From a virus: a DNA stretch of 31,993 bases. Below are positions 1 to 7,964 of this stretch, one piece after another (position 1 is the first letter of the stretch; each line of letters begins with the position of its first letter). Under the pieces are notes generated by a model. It was not told the origin of the DNA, ran no database searches, and saw nothing but the letters and a program-made list of their open reading frames with translations. Location: the IMG/VR virus record IMGVR_UViG_3300048589_000419, positions 1 to 31,993 of that record; one strand, 5' to 3'. The position numbers and the translations under genes were made by a program.

Positions 1-1
1 G

Positions 2-1030
2 TACCGGATCGCCGCATCGAACCGAGGTGGAGCCCGCGGCAAGGACGCCATCGACCTGCTCATCATCGACGAGCTCCGGGAGCAGGTGGACTGGGACGTC
101 ATCAGCGCGGCCGAACCGACGATGACGATGTCGGCGGACCCGCAGACCGTCTACCTCTCCAACATGGGCGACGACGATTCCGTCGTCCTCAACTCCCTCC
201 GTGCGCGAGCCGGCCATGACCCGCATCCGCTCGGAGCGGGACCGTTCGAGCCGGATGCGAGCCTGGCGTATCTGGAGTGGAGCGCAGCACCGCACCGGGC
301 CGATGACGACCGCGAGGGATGGGCCGAGGCGAACCCCGCGCTGGGGCACTTCCCCCAGGTCCTCCGTGAGCTCGAGCGCACGCACCGCGCCCGGAAGGCT
401 GACGGGCAGATGGGCATCTTCGAGACCGAGCGGCTGTGCCGGCGGTCGCGGACGATGCGCGAGCCGCTCGTCGCGGTCGCGACGTGGGTCGCCTGCGCCG
501 AGCCGGCGCTCCCGCCGCCCGTCAAGCCGTACCTCGCGGTCAGCATGGACCCCAGCGGCGGCAGGGCCAGTGTCGCGATGGCCTGGCGCTTGGACGATGG
601 CCGGGTGGCGCTGCGGATGCTCGGTGACTTCACGGGCAGCGCGGACGGCAAGCCCATCGACACGGACAAGCTGGGCCGGATCATCAAGGAGCAGGCCCGC
701 GAGCACAGGGCTCAGGGCCTCGGCTTCGACCCGATGACCGACACCGCTCTGTCCCGCTTCGCCGACCGATCCCATCCGATCAGCGCGACCACGTTCGCCA
801 ACGCCTCGGCGCGGTTCGTGACCGCCATCGCGGCAGGGACGCTCCGCTGGACGGACGCGGCGCCCGTCACCGAGGACCTGCTGTACACCACCCGCAAGGT
901 GAACGACGAGAAGGGCAGCTTCGAAGCTGTCCGCGGCAAGGACGACCGCCCCATCACCGCCAGCCTCGCCGCCATCCGCGCCGTGTGGCTGGCATCCGAT
1001 CCGCCGAAGACGAAGCGGGCCTCGTTCTGA
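2..1030 (+). CDS. terL: Large terminase subunit (C-terminal part, 5' end outside window)
   Basis: ATPase-nuclease motor that packages phage DNA into the prohead and cuts it. The frame is open from base 2, so the gene begins upstream; 342 codons are visible. Codons 18-24 read DLLIIDE, a Walker B motif with its catalytic glutamate, preceded by the SNRGGARGKD stretch typical of terminases. VYLSN shortly after fits the ATPase coupling motif. The RNase H-like nuclease follows: the first acidic residue is in SMDPSGG (codon 183), the second in GFDPMTD (about 243), and the third in KDDRPITASLAAIRAVW (about 314). The P-loop itself is missing because it lies to the left. An internal GTG at 86 is not the start, because Walker B lies before it. 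The portal gene follows after a 54-base gap, the usual order. The call is secure; the full length is unknown. Confidence 0.95.
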   Translation, partial: YRIAASNRGGARGKDAIDLLIIDELREQVDWDVISAAEPTMTMSADPQTVYLSNMGDDDSVVLNSLRARAGHDPHPLGAGPFEPDASLAYLEWSAAPHRADDDREGWAEANPALGHFPQVLRELERTHRARKADGQMGIFETERLCRRSRTMREPLVAVATWVACAEPALPPPVKPYLAVSMDPSGGRASVAMAWRLDDGRVALRMLGDFTGSADGKPIDTDKLGRIIKEQAREHRAQGLGFDPMTDTALSRFADRSHPISATTFANASARFVTAIAAGTLRWTDAAPVTEDLLYTTRKVNDEKGSFEAVRGKDDRPITASLAAIRAVWLASDPPKTKRASF

Positions 1031-1084
1031 CCTCCCCATCCATGGGGATAGGCGGACCGGGCCGGTCACGCTGAGATTGGCTTG

Positions 1085-2434
1085 ATGATGCTCTCCGCCG
1101 AGCAGGCCGTGACGCGAGCCCAGAAGCTGCACGAACAGCGTGAGGCGGAGCGGCTGCGTCTCGACGAGGTCCGACGGTACTGGGTCGGCCGTCAGAAGCT
1201 GCCAGCGGTCATCCCCGCCGCGTCGCCCGACGAGGTCCGTCTGCTCGCCCGCCTCTCGCGGGTGAACGTGGTGGGCATCGTGGTCGAGAGCCTGGCACAG
1301 AGCCTGGCCGTCGAGGGGTTCCGGGGCAAGCGGCAGCCGGACAACACCGAGGTGTGGAGCATCTGGCAGGCAAACCGGCTTGATGCTCGGCAGTCGATCA
1401 TCCACCGCGCCGTCCTTGCCTATGGCGTCGCCTACGCCGTCGTGACGCCGGGCTCGCCCGCTCCGGTCATCCGGGGCCTGTCGCCGCGGCGCCTGACCAC
1501 GCAGTACGAGACCGTTGACGCCGACTGGCCGACCTACGCGCTCGAGCACCGGTCTGGGAAGTCCTGGCGTCTCTACGACGCCGGCGGCGTGTACGAGCTG
1601 ACCGGTGACAGCGGGAGGTTCGAGTTCGTCGCTCACGCGGAGCACGGCGCAGGCGTGACGCCGGTCATCAGGTACCTGGAGGTCCAGGACCCTGACTGGG
1701 ATGACGAGCCGTCCAACGAGAGCCACACCGGGGCCTATGCCGCGGACCGACAGGTCATCGGCGAGGTCGCTGGCCTGATGACCATCCAGGACCAGATCGA
1801 CCTGATCACGTTCAACCTGCTCGTGGCCCAGCACTACGCCGCGTTCCGGCAGCGGTTCGTCATCGGGTGGCTGGCGCCGGACGAGCAGACCCGCATGAAG
1901 ATGGGCGCCTCGACCTGGCTGACGTTCGAGGACGAGCCGGACAAGGTCAAGGTCGGGGACCTCGAGGCGACCCCGCTGGACGGCTACCTGGCGAGCCGGC
2001 AGGCCAGCTTCCGTCAAGCGGCCTCTCTCTCGCAGACGCCGGCCCATGAGCTGATCGGGGAGCTCGTGAACCTCTCCGCCGAGGCGCTCGCGGCAGCCGA
2101 GGCCGGACGGGATCGCAAGGTCGCCGATCGCCAGACCACGATCGGAGAGGCCCACGAGCAGACGCTCTCCCTGGCCGGGAGGCTCGCCGGCATCACTGTC
2201 CCGCAGGATGCGCAGGTCGTCTGGCGTGACACCTCGGCGCGCAGCTTCGCCGCCACGGTCGACGGGCTCGGGAAGCTCGCGCAGATGCTCGGGGTCCCGC
2301 AGGACGAGCTCTGGGAGCGCATCCCCGGTGTCAGCCAGCAGGACGTGCAGCGTTGGCGCACGGAGCGCCAGTCCCGTGCCGCGGCCGCGGCCGGCTTCGG
2401 TGCCCCGACGGTCAGCCGGCCAGGGGGCGCATGA
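1085..2434 (+). CDS. Portal protein, SPP1 gp6-like
   Basis: Dodecameric ring at one capsid vertex through which DNA enters and leaves. The protein is about 449 residues, normal for gp6-like portals of actinophages. Diagnostic stretches are NVVGIVVESLAQSLAVEGFR in the N-terminal third and the helical IQDQIDLITFNLLVAQH, followed by AAFRQRFVIGW, near residue 240. An Ala/Glu-rich helix (LSAEALAAAEAGRDRK) lies further on, and the tail is low-complexity and Ala-rich. TTG at 1082 is followed by two ATG codons; I take ATG 1085, and 1088 is equally possible because there is no clear Shine-Dalgarno. It sits directly between terminase and scaffold. The family assignment is from pattern recognition, not a search. 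Confidence 0.93.
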   Translation: MMLSAEQAVTRAQKLHEQREAERLRLDEVRRYWVGRQKLPAVIPAASPDEVRLLARLSRVNVVGIVVESLAQSLAVEGFRGKRQPDNTEVWSIWQANRLDARQSIIHRAVLAYGVAYAVVTPGSPAPVIRGLSPRRLTTQYETVDADWPTYALEHRSGKSWRLYDAGGVYELTGDSGRFEFVAHAEHGAGVTPVIRYLEVQDPDWDDEPSNESHTGAYAADRQVIGEVAGLMTIQDQIDLITFNLLVAQHYAAFRQRFVIGWLAPDEQTRMKMGASTWLTFEDEPDKVKVGDLEATPLDGYLASRQASFRQAASLSQTPAHELIGELVNLSAEALAAAEAGRDRKVADRQTTIGEAHEQTLSLAGRLAGITVPQDAQVVWRDTSARSFAATVDGLGKLAQMLGVPQDELWERIPGVSQQDVQRWRTERQSRAAAAAGFGAPTVSRPGGA

Positions 2435-2522
2435 ACCGAGGAAGGGCCCGACAGGGCCTTCGTGACCCATCACCAGTGTCCCCCGCCATGGGGGTTCACA
2501 CCACCCGACAGGGAGGAAGACC

Positions 2523-3065
2523 ATGACCGAGGAGTCCGGGAAGACCGAGGCCGCCGCCGCCGACACGGATGGCGCGGACGAGGCCGCCGTGGCGACCGTC
2601 GACCACGAGGCGGAGGCCGCCAAGTGGAAGGCGCTCGCTCGCAAGCACGAGGCCGACGCCAAGAAGAACGCGGCAGCAGCCAAGCGCCTGGGAGAGGTCG
2701 AGGACGCCGACAAGTCGGAGATCCAGCGAGCCACCGACAAGGCGGCCGCCGCAGAGGCACGGGCCATCGCAGCCGAGCTCAGGGCCGACAGGCTCGAGGT
2801 CGCGGCCGCGAAGGGCCTCTCGCCGTCACTGGCGGCACGGCTCGTGGGCCAGACCCGCGAGGAGCTCGAGGCGGATGCCGACGAGCTGCTGAAGGTCGTT
2901 AAGCCGGCAGCCGGTGAAGCGACCAAGGACACCACCCAGCAGGCAGCGAACGGAACGGCCGAGCGTGGCCGGCCCCGGGAATCCCTGCGCTCGGGCACGG
3001 CCCCCCAGGTCGAGCCCGAGGAGAACGACCCCACCAAGCTCGCGGCACTGATCCCGCGAGGCTGA
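2523..3065 (+). CDS. Capsid scaffolding protein
   Basis: Internal scaffold that guides procapsid assembly and is then removed. The 180-residue protein is highly charged, rich in Ala, Glu and Lys, and predicted to be almost wholly helical and coiled-coil from about residue 25 to 95 (the KWKALARKHEADAKKNAAAA region). Such composition directly upstream of the capsid gene is characteristic. The C-terminal part is acidic and Pro-rich, then ends in KLAALIPRG; a short C-terminal segment often binds the coat protein. GGAGGAAG sits just upstream of ATG 2523 and fixes the start. No protease gene is present nearby, so scaffold removal would have to be by exit or by a protease encoded elsewhere. Confidence 0.88.
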   Translation: MTEESGKTEAAAADTDGADEAAVATVDHEAEAAKWKALARKHEADAKKNAAAAKRLGEVEDADKSEIQRATDKAAAAEARAIAAELRADRLEVAAAKGLSPSLAARLVGQTREELEADADELLKVVKPAAGEATKDTTQQAANGTAERGRPRESLRSGTAPQVEPEENDPTKLAALIPRG

Positions 3066-3083
3066 TCGAGTTAGGAGACTTCG

Positions 3084-4280
3084 ATGGCCTTCCTGAAAGC
3101 CGAGCGGATCGTCAGCACCGCGCTGGGGCTGCTCGCCCGCGAGACCGTGCTCCCCCGCACGGTCTGGCGCGACCCCGTCGGCGACTTCGCCGGCGCCAAG
3201 AACGACACCATCAGCGTCCGTCTGCCCGCCTATGCGCCCGCGCGGACCCGCGTCCTGCGCTCGGGCACGTCGCGAACGAAGGACACCCTGAACGAGCGGA
3301 AGGTCGACCTGACGCTCGACGTCGACATCTACAAGGACGTCGGCATCACGGACGAGCAGTACAGCCTCGACATCGTCGACTTCGGGGTGCAGGTCCTGAA
3401 CCCGATCATCGCCGGCGTCGTCCAGGAGATCAGCTCCCAGCTCGCCGCCGAGATGTCCGGTGCGACCTACGCCCGATCGATCGCCTACACGTACTCGTCG
3501 GGCAACGCCTGGACGCAGATCATCCTCGCGGCACGCGAGTACCTGAACAAGGCGCACGTGCCGATGAGCGACCGCTACCTCGCGGTCGGGGCCGCCATCG
3601 AGACGGAGATGCTGTCCACGGACCTGTTCGTCAAGGCGAACGAGTCCGGCAGCGCGACCGCGCTCGCCGAGGCTACCCTCGGCCGCAAGGGCGGCTTCAC
3701 GATCGTGTCCGCCCCCGAGCTCCCGCCGAACGAGGCGTATGCCTATCACAAGACCGCGTTCGCGCTGTCCAATCGAGCGCCTGCATCGCCGGTCGGACAG
3801 TACGCCGCGCAGATGTCGTCCGGCGGCTTCGCCATGCGCCTGGTCCGAGGCTTCGACCTCGACACGGTCGAGCACCGCACCATCTTCGACTCGTGGCTCG
3901 GCACGGCCGCCGTGACCGACGAGGGCTACTTCGACGGCGATGGCGTGTGGACGCCGGCGACCCTCGACGTGGGCGCGGCGGTCACCCTGGCCACGTCCGC
4001 ACACGCGGACGACATCTTCGACACCGCGGCGGCGCACGGCTTCGAGGCCGGCGACCCCGTGGTGTTCACCTCCCTGACCGGCGGTGATGCCTCCACGGCC
4101 GCCTTGATCGGTCGCGTGGTGTACGTGATCGCCACGAGCCTCGGGTCCCAGACCTTCCGGGTCAGCCTGACCCCGGGCGGTTCGGCCTTCGCGTGGGGCA
4201 CCGCGGACATCTCCGCGGGCACCGTCCGCAAGGGCGGCGCCGCTCAGATGGTCCGCGCAGTCAAGATCGTCGGCTCCTGA
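3084..4280 (+). CDS. Major capsid protein, P22 coat-like (HK97 fold)
   Basis: Main shell protein of the head. It has 398 residues and starts MAFLKAERIVSTALGLLARE. The pattern of an N-terminal helix, then VRLPAYAPAR, then a charged strand (ERKVDLTLDVDIYKDVGITD) and a long helix (NPIIAGVVQEISSQLAAEM) matches the P22 coat-like family that many actinophages use. GGAG at about -10 supports ATG 3084. The last ~100 residues (from about 295) look like an extra beta domain: AAAHGFEAGDPVVFTSLTGG followed by VYVIATSLGSQTFRVSLTPG. This kind of module is often appended to phage virion proteins and could be exposed on the capsid surface. The family is secure; the surface role is inferred. Confidence 0.93.
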   Translation: MAFLKAERIVSTALGLLARETVLPRTVWRDPVGDFAGAKNDTISVRLPAYAPARTRVLRSGTSRTKDTLNERKVDLTLDVDIYKDVGITDEQYSLDIVDFGVQVLNPIIAGVVQEISSQLAAEMSGATYARSIAYTYSSGNAWTQIILAAREYLNKAHVPMSDRYLAVGAAIETEMLSTDLFVKANESGSATALAEATLGRKGGFTIVSAPELPPNEAYAYHKTAFALSNRAPASPVGQYAAQMSSGGFAMRLVRGFDLDTVEHRTIFDSWLGTAAVTDEGYFDGDGVWTPATLDVGAAVTLATSAHADDIFDTAAAHGFEAGDPVVFTSLTGGDASTAALIGRVVYVIATSLGSQTFRVSLTPGGSAFAWGTADISAGTVRKGGAAQMVRAVKIVGS

Positions 4281-4301
4281 TCGGGCAGGCGACACGCAGC
4301 C

Positions 4302-4700
4302 ATGACCGTCCTCATCACCAGCGAGCAGCTGCAGGCGCGGCTGGGCGCTGACCTGGCCGGTCAGCCCACGGCCGAGGCGCTCATCGAGGACGCCTCGGCC
4401 GTGGTGCGCCAGATCGCTCGCACCGATCTCGGTGACCCCGTTCCCGCCGTGATCGTGGCCGTCGTCGCGCAGATGGTGCGGCGGGCCCTCCAGAACCCAT
4501 CCGACCTCGAGTCTGAGACCATCGGCGACTACTCCTACCAGACGCGCTCGGGCATGAACGAGGCCACGAAGGGCAGTGCCCTGTACGTGACCCGCGAGGA
4601 GCGGCTCCTCATCCGTGAGGCCGCAGAACGCCCGGCGGTCATCACCATCCCGTCCGACACGGGCCTCCTGGACCCGTGGTCCACCGCGACCGACGGATGA
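4302..4700 (+). CDS. Head-tail connector (adaptor) protein
   Basis: A 132-residue mainly helical protein (SEQLQARLGADLAGQPTAEA, then IVAVVAQMVRRALQNPSDLE) placed immediately after the capsid gene. This is the size, helical pattern and location of the gp15/gp6-type adaptor that docks under the portal. The phrase ETIGDYSYQTRSG is typical of this family. The stop overlaps the next start as ATGA at 4697-4700, so the two are translationally coupled. The function is assigned from fold-like pattern and position. Confidence 0.82.
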   Translation: MTVLITSEQLQARLGADLAGQPTAEALIEDASAVVRQIARTDLGDPVPAVIVAVVAQMVRRALQNPSDLESETIGDYSYQTRSGMNEATKGSALYVTREERLLIREAAERPAVITIPSDTGLLDPWSTATDG

Positions 4701-5026
4701 AGCTCCCCCACCGGATCCTGATCGAGCGTGCGACCGCCGGCGCCGAGGATGAGCGCGGCATGCCCGGGCAGACGTGGGCCACGCTCGCGGACGGCATCCC
4801 GGCCTTCGTCCAGCCGCTCCAGTCCGAGGAGCTCGCGCAGCTCTCCCAGGGCGGACCGGTCGCCAGCGATCACGCCATCTACCTGCTGCCGACGGACCTT
4901 CGCGAGTCCGACCGCATCCGCTTCGATCCGTCCGACGGCCGCGTCTTCCAGGTCGACGGCATCCGCGACGAGGCCGGCCTCGGCCACCACCTCAAGGTCA
5001 TGGCTCACATGGTCGAGGCGCAGTGA
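4697..5026 (+). CDS. Head closure / head-tail joining protein
   Basis: About 109 residues, beginning MKLPHRILIERATAG. The mostly beta pattern (ILIER, then IPAFVQPLQSEEL, DHAIYLLP, DRIRFDPSDGRVFQVDGIRD and a closing strand LKVMAHMVEAQ) fits the phage head-tail joining family (SPP1 gp16-like stopper), which plugs the connector after packaging. An upstream in-frame GTG at 4676 exists, but ATG 4697 overlaps the previous stop in the ATGA arrangement used throughout this operon, so I prefer it. The stop TGA (5024-5026) shares its last base with the next ATG. Confidence 0.8.
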   Translation: MKLPHRILIERATAGAEDERGMPGQTWATLADGIPAFVQPLQSEELAQLSQGGPVASDHAIYLLPTDLRESDRIRFDPSDGRVFQVDGIRDEAGLGHHLKVMAHMVEAQ

Positions 5027-5535
5027 TGGCGCGCGGGAGGGTCCAGGGCCCGAGGTTCAAGAAGCTGCGCGGCCGCGCGCTCAACCGGAACCTCCTCAGC
5101 CAGGGCATCGTCCGTCGGCGGACCGGCAAGGGCACCTTCGTCGACCTCGACGTGTCACCGCTCTGGACCGCCGTCGCGGACGGTGTCGCGGCTGCCGCGG
5201 CCGAGCAGCTCGCCGATGCCACCTCGCACGCTCCCGATGACGAGACCACGCCCGGCAGCCGGATCCAGGACTCCGGGATCTGGGGCGTCTATGGCTTCGG
5301 TGGCCTGCTGGAGACTGGCGGCCCGGGCGAGTGGCGCAAGCCGCGATCGTTCCGGCCACAGCGCGAGGGCATCGACGCGGTCATCAGCTTCAAGAGCGGG
5401 CTCCACCACCTCCATGAGCTCGGCACGGTGTACCAGAAGGCCCGCCCGTACCTGGGCCCGGCCCGCCTGCGGATGGCCGACCGGCTGCCCGCGATCCTCG
5501 CAGCCCACTTCCCGAAAGGAGGACCCGACGCATGA
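5026..5535 (+). CDS. Tail completion protein, HK97 gp10-like
   Basis: A 169-residue basic protein beginning MARGRVQGPRFKKLRGRALN. Its middle holds a helix of about 20 residues (LWTAVADGVAAAAAEQLADA) followed by a loop and GLLETGGPGEWRKPRSF. This matches the HK97 gp10-like tail-completion family, which helps join the tail tube to the head. The long open frame extends upstream to 4774, but that part is a shadow of the head-closure gene; ATG 5026 overlaps the previous stop. It ends with an ATGA overlap to the next gene. Position and composition support the call. Confidence 0.75.
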   Translation: MARGRVQGPRFKKLRGRALNRNLLSQGIVRRRTGKGTFVDLDVSPLWTAVADGVAAAAAEQLADATSHAPDDETTPGSRIQDSGIWGVYGFGGLLETGGPGEWRKPRSFRPQREGIDAVISFKSGLHHLHELGTVYQKARPYLGPARLRMADRLPAILAAHFPKGGPDA

Positions 5536-5828
5536 GCATCTGGAAGAACACCGGCGCCGAGCCGGTCGCGTTCCGTGACGACGCCGGCAAGCGCATCGTG
5601 GAGCCGGGCGGCACGTTCGTCCTGGCCGGCGACCAGCACGCGCCGCTCGCGGAGACGATGGGCCTCGCCCGCCAGCCAGACCCCGAGCCGGTGGCGCCCG
5701 ACGCCAACCTCGACGAGCTCCAGGCTCAGGCCGAGGCGCTCGGTGTGAAGCCGGCCAGCCGTCGCAAGGCCGACGTCCGCGCCGCCGTCGTGGCCGTGAC
5801 GGGCGAGGCCGAGCGAGAGCCGGTCTGA
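5532..5828 (+). CDS. Small virion-region protein of unknown function with a SAP/Rho-N-like C-terminal motif
   Basis: 98 residues. The N-terminal half is short beta strands (WKNTGAEPVAFRDDAGKRIV, then GGTFVLAGD). The C-terminal half, DELQAQAEALGVKPASRRKADVR in two adjoining segments, has the helix-turn-helix spacing and the GVxPxSRRKAD pattern seen in SAP or Rho-N-like helical domains. Such small proteins between tail completion and tail terminator genes are common in actinophages, but I do not know a proven role. Translation is coupled to the upstream gene by an ATGA overlap. Confidence 0.7.
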   Translation: MSIWKNTGAEPVAFRDDAGKRIVEPGGTFVLAGDQHAPLAETMGLARQPDPEPVAPDANLDELQAQAEALGVKPASRRKADVRAAVVAVTGEAEREPV

Positions 5829-5829
5829 C

Positions 5830-6255
5830 ATGGTCGATCCCCTCGGTGCCGCCATCACCCTGCTCCGATCCGATGCGGCCGTCGCCGCCATCGCCGGTGT
5901 CAAGGTGCGTGGCGAGGTGCTCACCGGGGAGGCACCACCGCTCGTGGTCATCGTCGAGAACGCCACCACCCGCCGCCCGTTCGGACCCGGCTCCGGTCGC
6001 ATCGGGATGGCGTTGTCCACCCTCGTCGCCCGGTGCTACGGCCCGGATGCGACCGGGGGCGCCATCACGGCCCGGCAGCTCGCGGGCGCCGTGAGCGATG
6101 CCTTCCACGGGCTGCCGCCGACCACGGTCGGCACGAAGTACCTCGCCCGGGGATACGCCCCGGAGATCGGCGGTCTCGAGAGGGACCCGATCACCAAGTG
6201 GCCGTTCCACCCGGTGACGGTCGACATCTACCACGCGACGGAGGCCGTCGCCTAG
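5830..6255 (+). CDS. Tail terminator protein
   Basis: 141 residues starting at ATG 5830, one base after the previous TGA. An N-terminal helix (DPLGAAITLLRSDAAVAAIA) is followed by strands VKVRGEV, PLVVIVENA, a central strand STLVARCYG, a helix with the ATGGAITARQLAGAV pattern and a final strand pair ending PVTVDIYHATEAVA. This is the layout of the tail-terminator family (lambda gpU/HK97 gp37-like), which caps the growing tail tube and joins it to the head. It lies immediately before the major tail protein, the usual position. Confidence 0.82.
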   Translation: MVDPLGAAITLLRSDAAVAAIAGVKVRGEVLTGEAPPLVVIVENATTRRPFGPGSGRIGMALSTLVARCYGPDATGGAITARQLAGAVSDAFHGLPPTTVGTKYLARGYAPEIGGLERDPITKWPFHPVTVDIYHATEAVA

Positions 6256-6285
6256 CCCGGTACGCCGGGAGGAAGGGACACCACG

Positions 6286-7083
6286 GTGCCCGTCAACGCT
6301 GTCACGCCGGCGCTCTTCGTGATCGGGCCGGCCCTCGTCTACTACCGCGCGGTCGGCGTCAACACGCCGTGGACGTCCGTCGGCGCCACCCTCGACGATG
6401 CCGTGATGCGGCTGCCGACGTCGTGGGCCGGCACGCAGGAGCAGCTCTCGGGTGTCATGGGTCCGGTGATGGGCCTCGACGTCCTGACCCGCGTCGGCTG
6501 CGAGATCGAGTTCACGCTGCCCGAGATGGCAGGCGAGAAGCTCGGCCTCGCGATCCCTGGCGCCGTCTACACCGCCCCTGTCAGCGCGGACGCCGGCGGC
6601 TCGCCGCTGAACACGACCCTTGCGGCGGCCGCCGCCGCGGGCGCGACCACGATCAGCGTGGCGTCCGCGACCAACGCCGCCGTGGGTGACTACGTCCACA
6701 TCGCGGGCGCGGCCGGCGTGGAATATCGGCAGATCACGGCGATCAGCGGCACGGACCTCAGCTTCCGCGACCCGCTGCTCTTCGCTCACGCCAGCGGCCA
6801 GGTCGTCAAGGAGGCCACCGGCGACAACCGGTCCGTGGTCACGATGCCCACGGTCCGCCGCCAGCCGGACAGCGCCTACCGCGAGTGGGCGCTGGTCTCG
6901 GAATCCGGGAAGTCGGGCGTGACGGAGCTGCGCATCCCGCGCGCCATCAGCCAGACGACCGGCGCCGAGGTCACCATCGGTGACGATGCGATCGCGGGCC
7001 TCCGCGTCACCATCGCCGGCCGGCTGGATCCGACCAACCTGCAGGCGTCGATCTTCCAGCTCTTCGCTCCGAACCCGGCCTGA
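6286..7083 (+). CDS. Major tail (tube) protein with an inserted beta module
   Basis: Forms the tail tube. It has 265 residues and starts at GTG 6286, supported by the strong Shine-Dalgarno GGGAGGAAGGG at 6268-6278. The N-terminal part (VIGPALVYYRAVG, VGATLDDAVMRL) and the C-terminal part (AEVTIGDDAIAGLRVTIAG) fit a tube beta-sandwich. Residues about 109-177 form a separate unit (GATTISVASATNAAVGDYVH, EYRQITAISGT, FAHASGQVV) that interrupts the tube fold and resembles a module in the large tail-tip protein downstream. It would decorate the outside of the tube. Tube identity rests on position, length and beta pattern. Confidence 0.85.
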   Translation: MPVNAVTPALFVIGPALVYYRAVGVNTPWTSVGATLDDAVMRLPTSWAGTQEQLSGVMGPVMGLDVLTRVGCEIEFTLPEMAGEKLGLAIPGAVYTAPVSADAGGSPLNTTLAAAAAAGATTISVASATNAAVGDYVHIAGAAGVEYRQITAISGTDLSFRDPLLFAHASGQVVKEATGDNRSVVTMPTVRRQPDSAYREWALVSESGKSGVTELRIPRAISQTTGAEVTIGDDAIAGLRVTIAGRLDPTNLQASIFQLFAPNPA

Positions 7084-7085
7084 TC

Positions 7086-7706
7086 GTGGTGGAGCGCACC
7101 GAGGACCTCGGCCTGGCCGGGGTCCTCCCCCTCACCGTTGGGGGCGCCCGGCGCGACGTCCCTGTCCTGTCCATCGAGCAGTCGGAGCGCTGGCTGCGCC
7201 ATCTCGGCACGCTCGCCGAAGGCATCACGATGCCCGAGCGCCTTGGCGACCTGTTCACCGTCCTGGGCCCGCGGCTCGTGGATGCTGTCGCGACCTACGA
7301 GACGTTCGGTGCCTGCCCGGAGATCTGCCCGGACCGATCCACGGCGCCGGGCCCCGAGCACGCCCATGCTGGCGTCCTGGGGGGCGAGGCAGAGATCCGA
7401 AGGCGCATGACGAAGCGCGAGCTTCGCGACGCATTCGAGGCGATGGTGCTCGCAGAGAACCCTTTCGCGACGGACCTGCGTTCGGTGGTCGAGGCGTCTG
7501 GGCCCCAGCTCCGGGCGATGGTCCCGCTGCTGGTCGCGACGCTGGCCGAGCGGCTGGTCCAGGCGAACTGGCGGCCTACGCTCTCCGGGAGTGGGGACTC
7601 GACCCCGCCGCTCTCCGGCGACGGCTCACCCGGGAGCAGCTCGTCATCCTCGCCCGGTACGACCAGCGCCGACGACACGACGAATGGCGGGAGCGCCGCG
7701 ACGTGA
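7086..7706 (+). CDS. Tail assembly chaperone, zero-frame product (gpG-like)
   Basis: 206 residues, with GTG starts at 7086 or 7089 and no clear Shine-Dalgarno. It lies between the major tail protein and tape measure genes, the fixed position of the tail assembly chaperone that binds the tape measure before tube polymerisation. The N-terminal half is mixed; residues about 100-160 are helical (RELRDAFEAMVLAENP, LRAMVPLLVATLAERL). After VQANWRP the frame becomes a Ser/Thr/Gly/Asp-rich tail, and the -1 frame becomes strongly coding at the same point (7562). Both frames keep high third-position GC over 7562-7706, suggesting true dual coding. Confidence 0.82.
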   Translation: MVERTEDLGLAGVLPLTVGGARRDVPVLSIEQSERWLRHLGTLAEGITMPERLGDLFTVLGPRLVDAVATYETFGACPEICPDRSTAPGPEHAHAGVLGGEAEIRRRMTKRELRDAFEAMVLAENPFATDLRSVVEASGPQLRAMVPLLVATLAERLVQANWRPTLSGSGDSTPPLSGDGSPGSSSSSSPGTTSADDTTNGGSAAT

Positions 7707-7963
7707 TCGCGGACGGCGTCGCGTTCGGGATGCTCGAGGCGCATGGCAGGGTGGGGCGCGATGCACGACCGTGGGCCGCCGCCTCGGGAGCCAAGCGATC
7801 CGACATCGTGACGGGCCTCTCACGGCTCGCGCAGCGGCCGGGTGCGGAACGTCTGGCCCCGATCCCGTTCGCTTCCTCCGATGGTCCCGTGACCACCGGT
7901 CTCGATGTGGCTGCGGAGATCGCGCGCCAGCGGGCGCAAGCGATCGCCGGGCGGGTGCACTGA
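7562..7963 (+). CDS. Tail assembly chaperone, -1 frame extension (gpT-like part)
   Basis: No sensible independent start serves this frame: the first in-frame GTG is near 7703. Its sequence is nonetheless clearly protein-like from ELAAYALREWGLDPAALRRR onward and ends at TGA 7961-7963, one base before the tape measure ATG. This is the standard geometry of a gpGT-type fusion made by programmed -1 ribosomal frameshifting. The extension adds about 133 residues, helical and basic, including REQLVILARYDQRRRHDEWR. The slip site is not obvious. Third-position GC puts the frame transition at about 7562, where no canonical heptamer is present. Start 7562 is the beginning of the convincing coding signal, not a start codon. 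Confidence 0.75.
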   Translation, partial: GELAAYALREWGLDPAALRRRLTREQLVILARYDQRRRHDEWRERRDVIADGVAFGMLEAHGRVGRDARPWAAASGAKRSDIVTGLSRLAQRPGAERLAPIPFASSDGPVTTGLDVAAEIARQRAQAIAGRVH

Positions 7964-7964
7964 C

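Noticed and set aside
2826-4295. A 489-residue minus-strand open frame opposite scaffold and capsid genes.
   Set aside because: Arg/Gly/Asp/Val-rich shadow of the capsid gene; no motif and no ribosome binding site.
5155-6789. A 544-residue minus-strand open frame opposite tail genes.
   Set aside because: Compositional shadow; the plus strand has a complete, overlapping set of recognisable tail genes.
7460-7466. CCCTTTC as the tail chaperone slip site.
   Set aside because: It is a perfect heptamer in the correct frame, but the -1 frame for the next ~95 bases lacks coding character and the zero frame keeps it, so the coding switch is about 100 bases later. Kept as a doubtful alternative.
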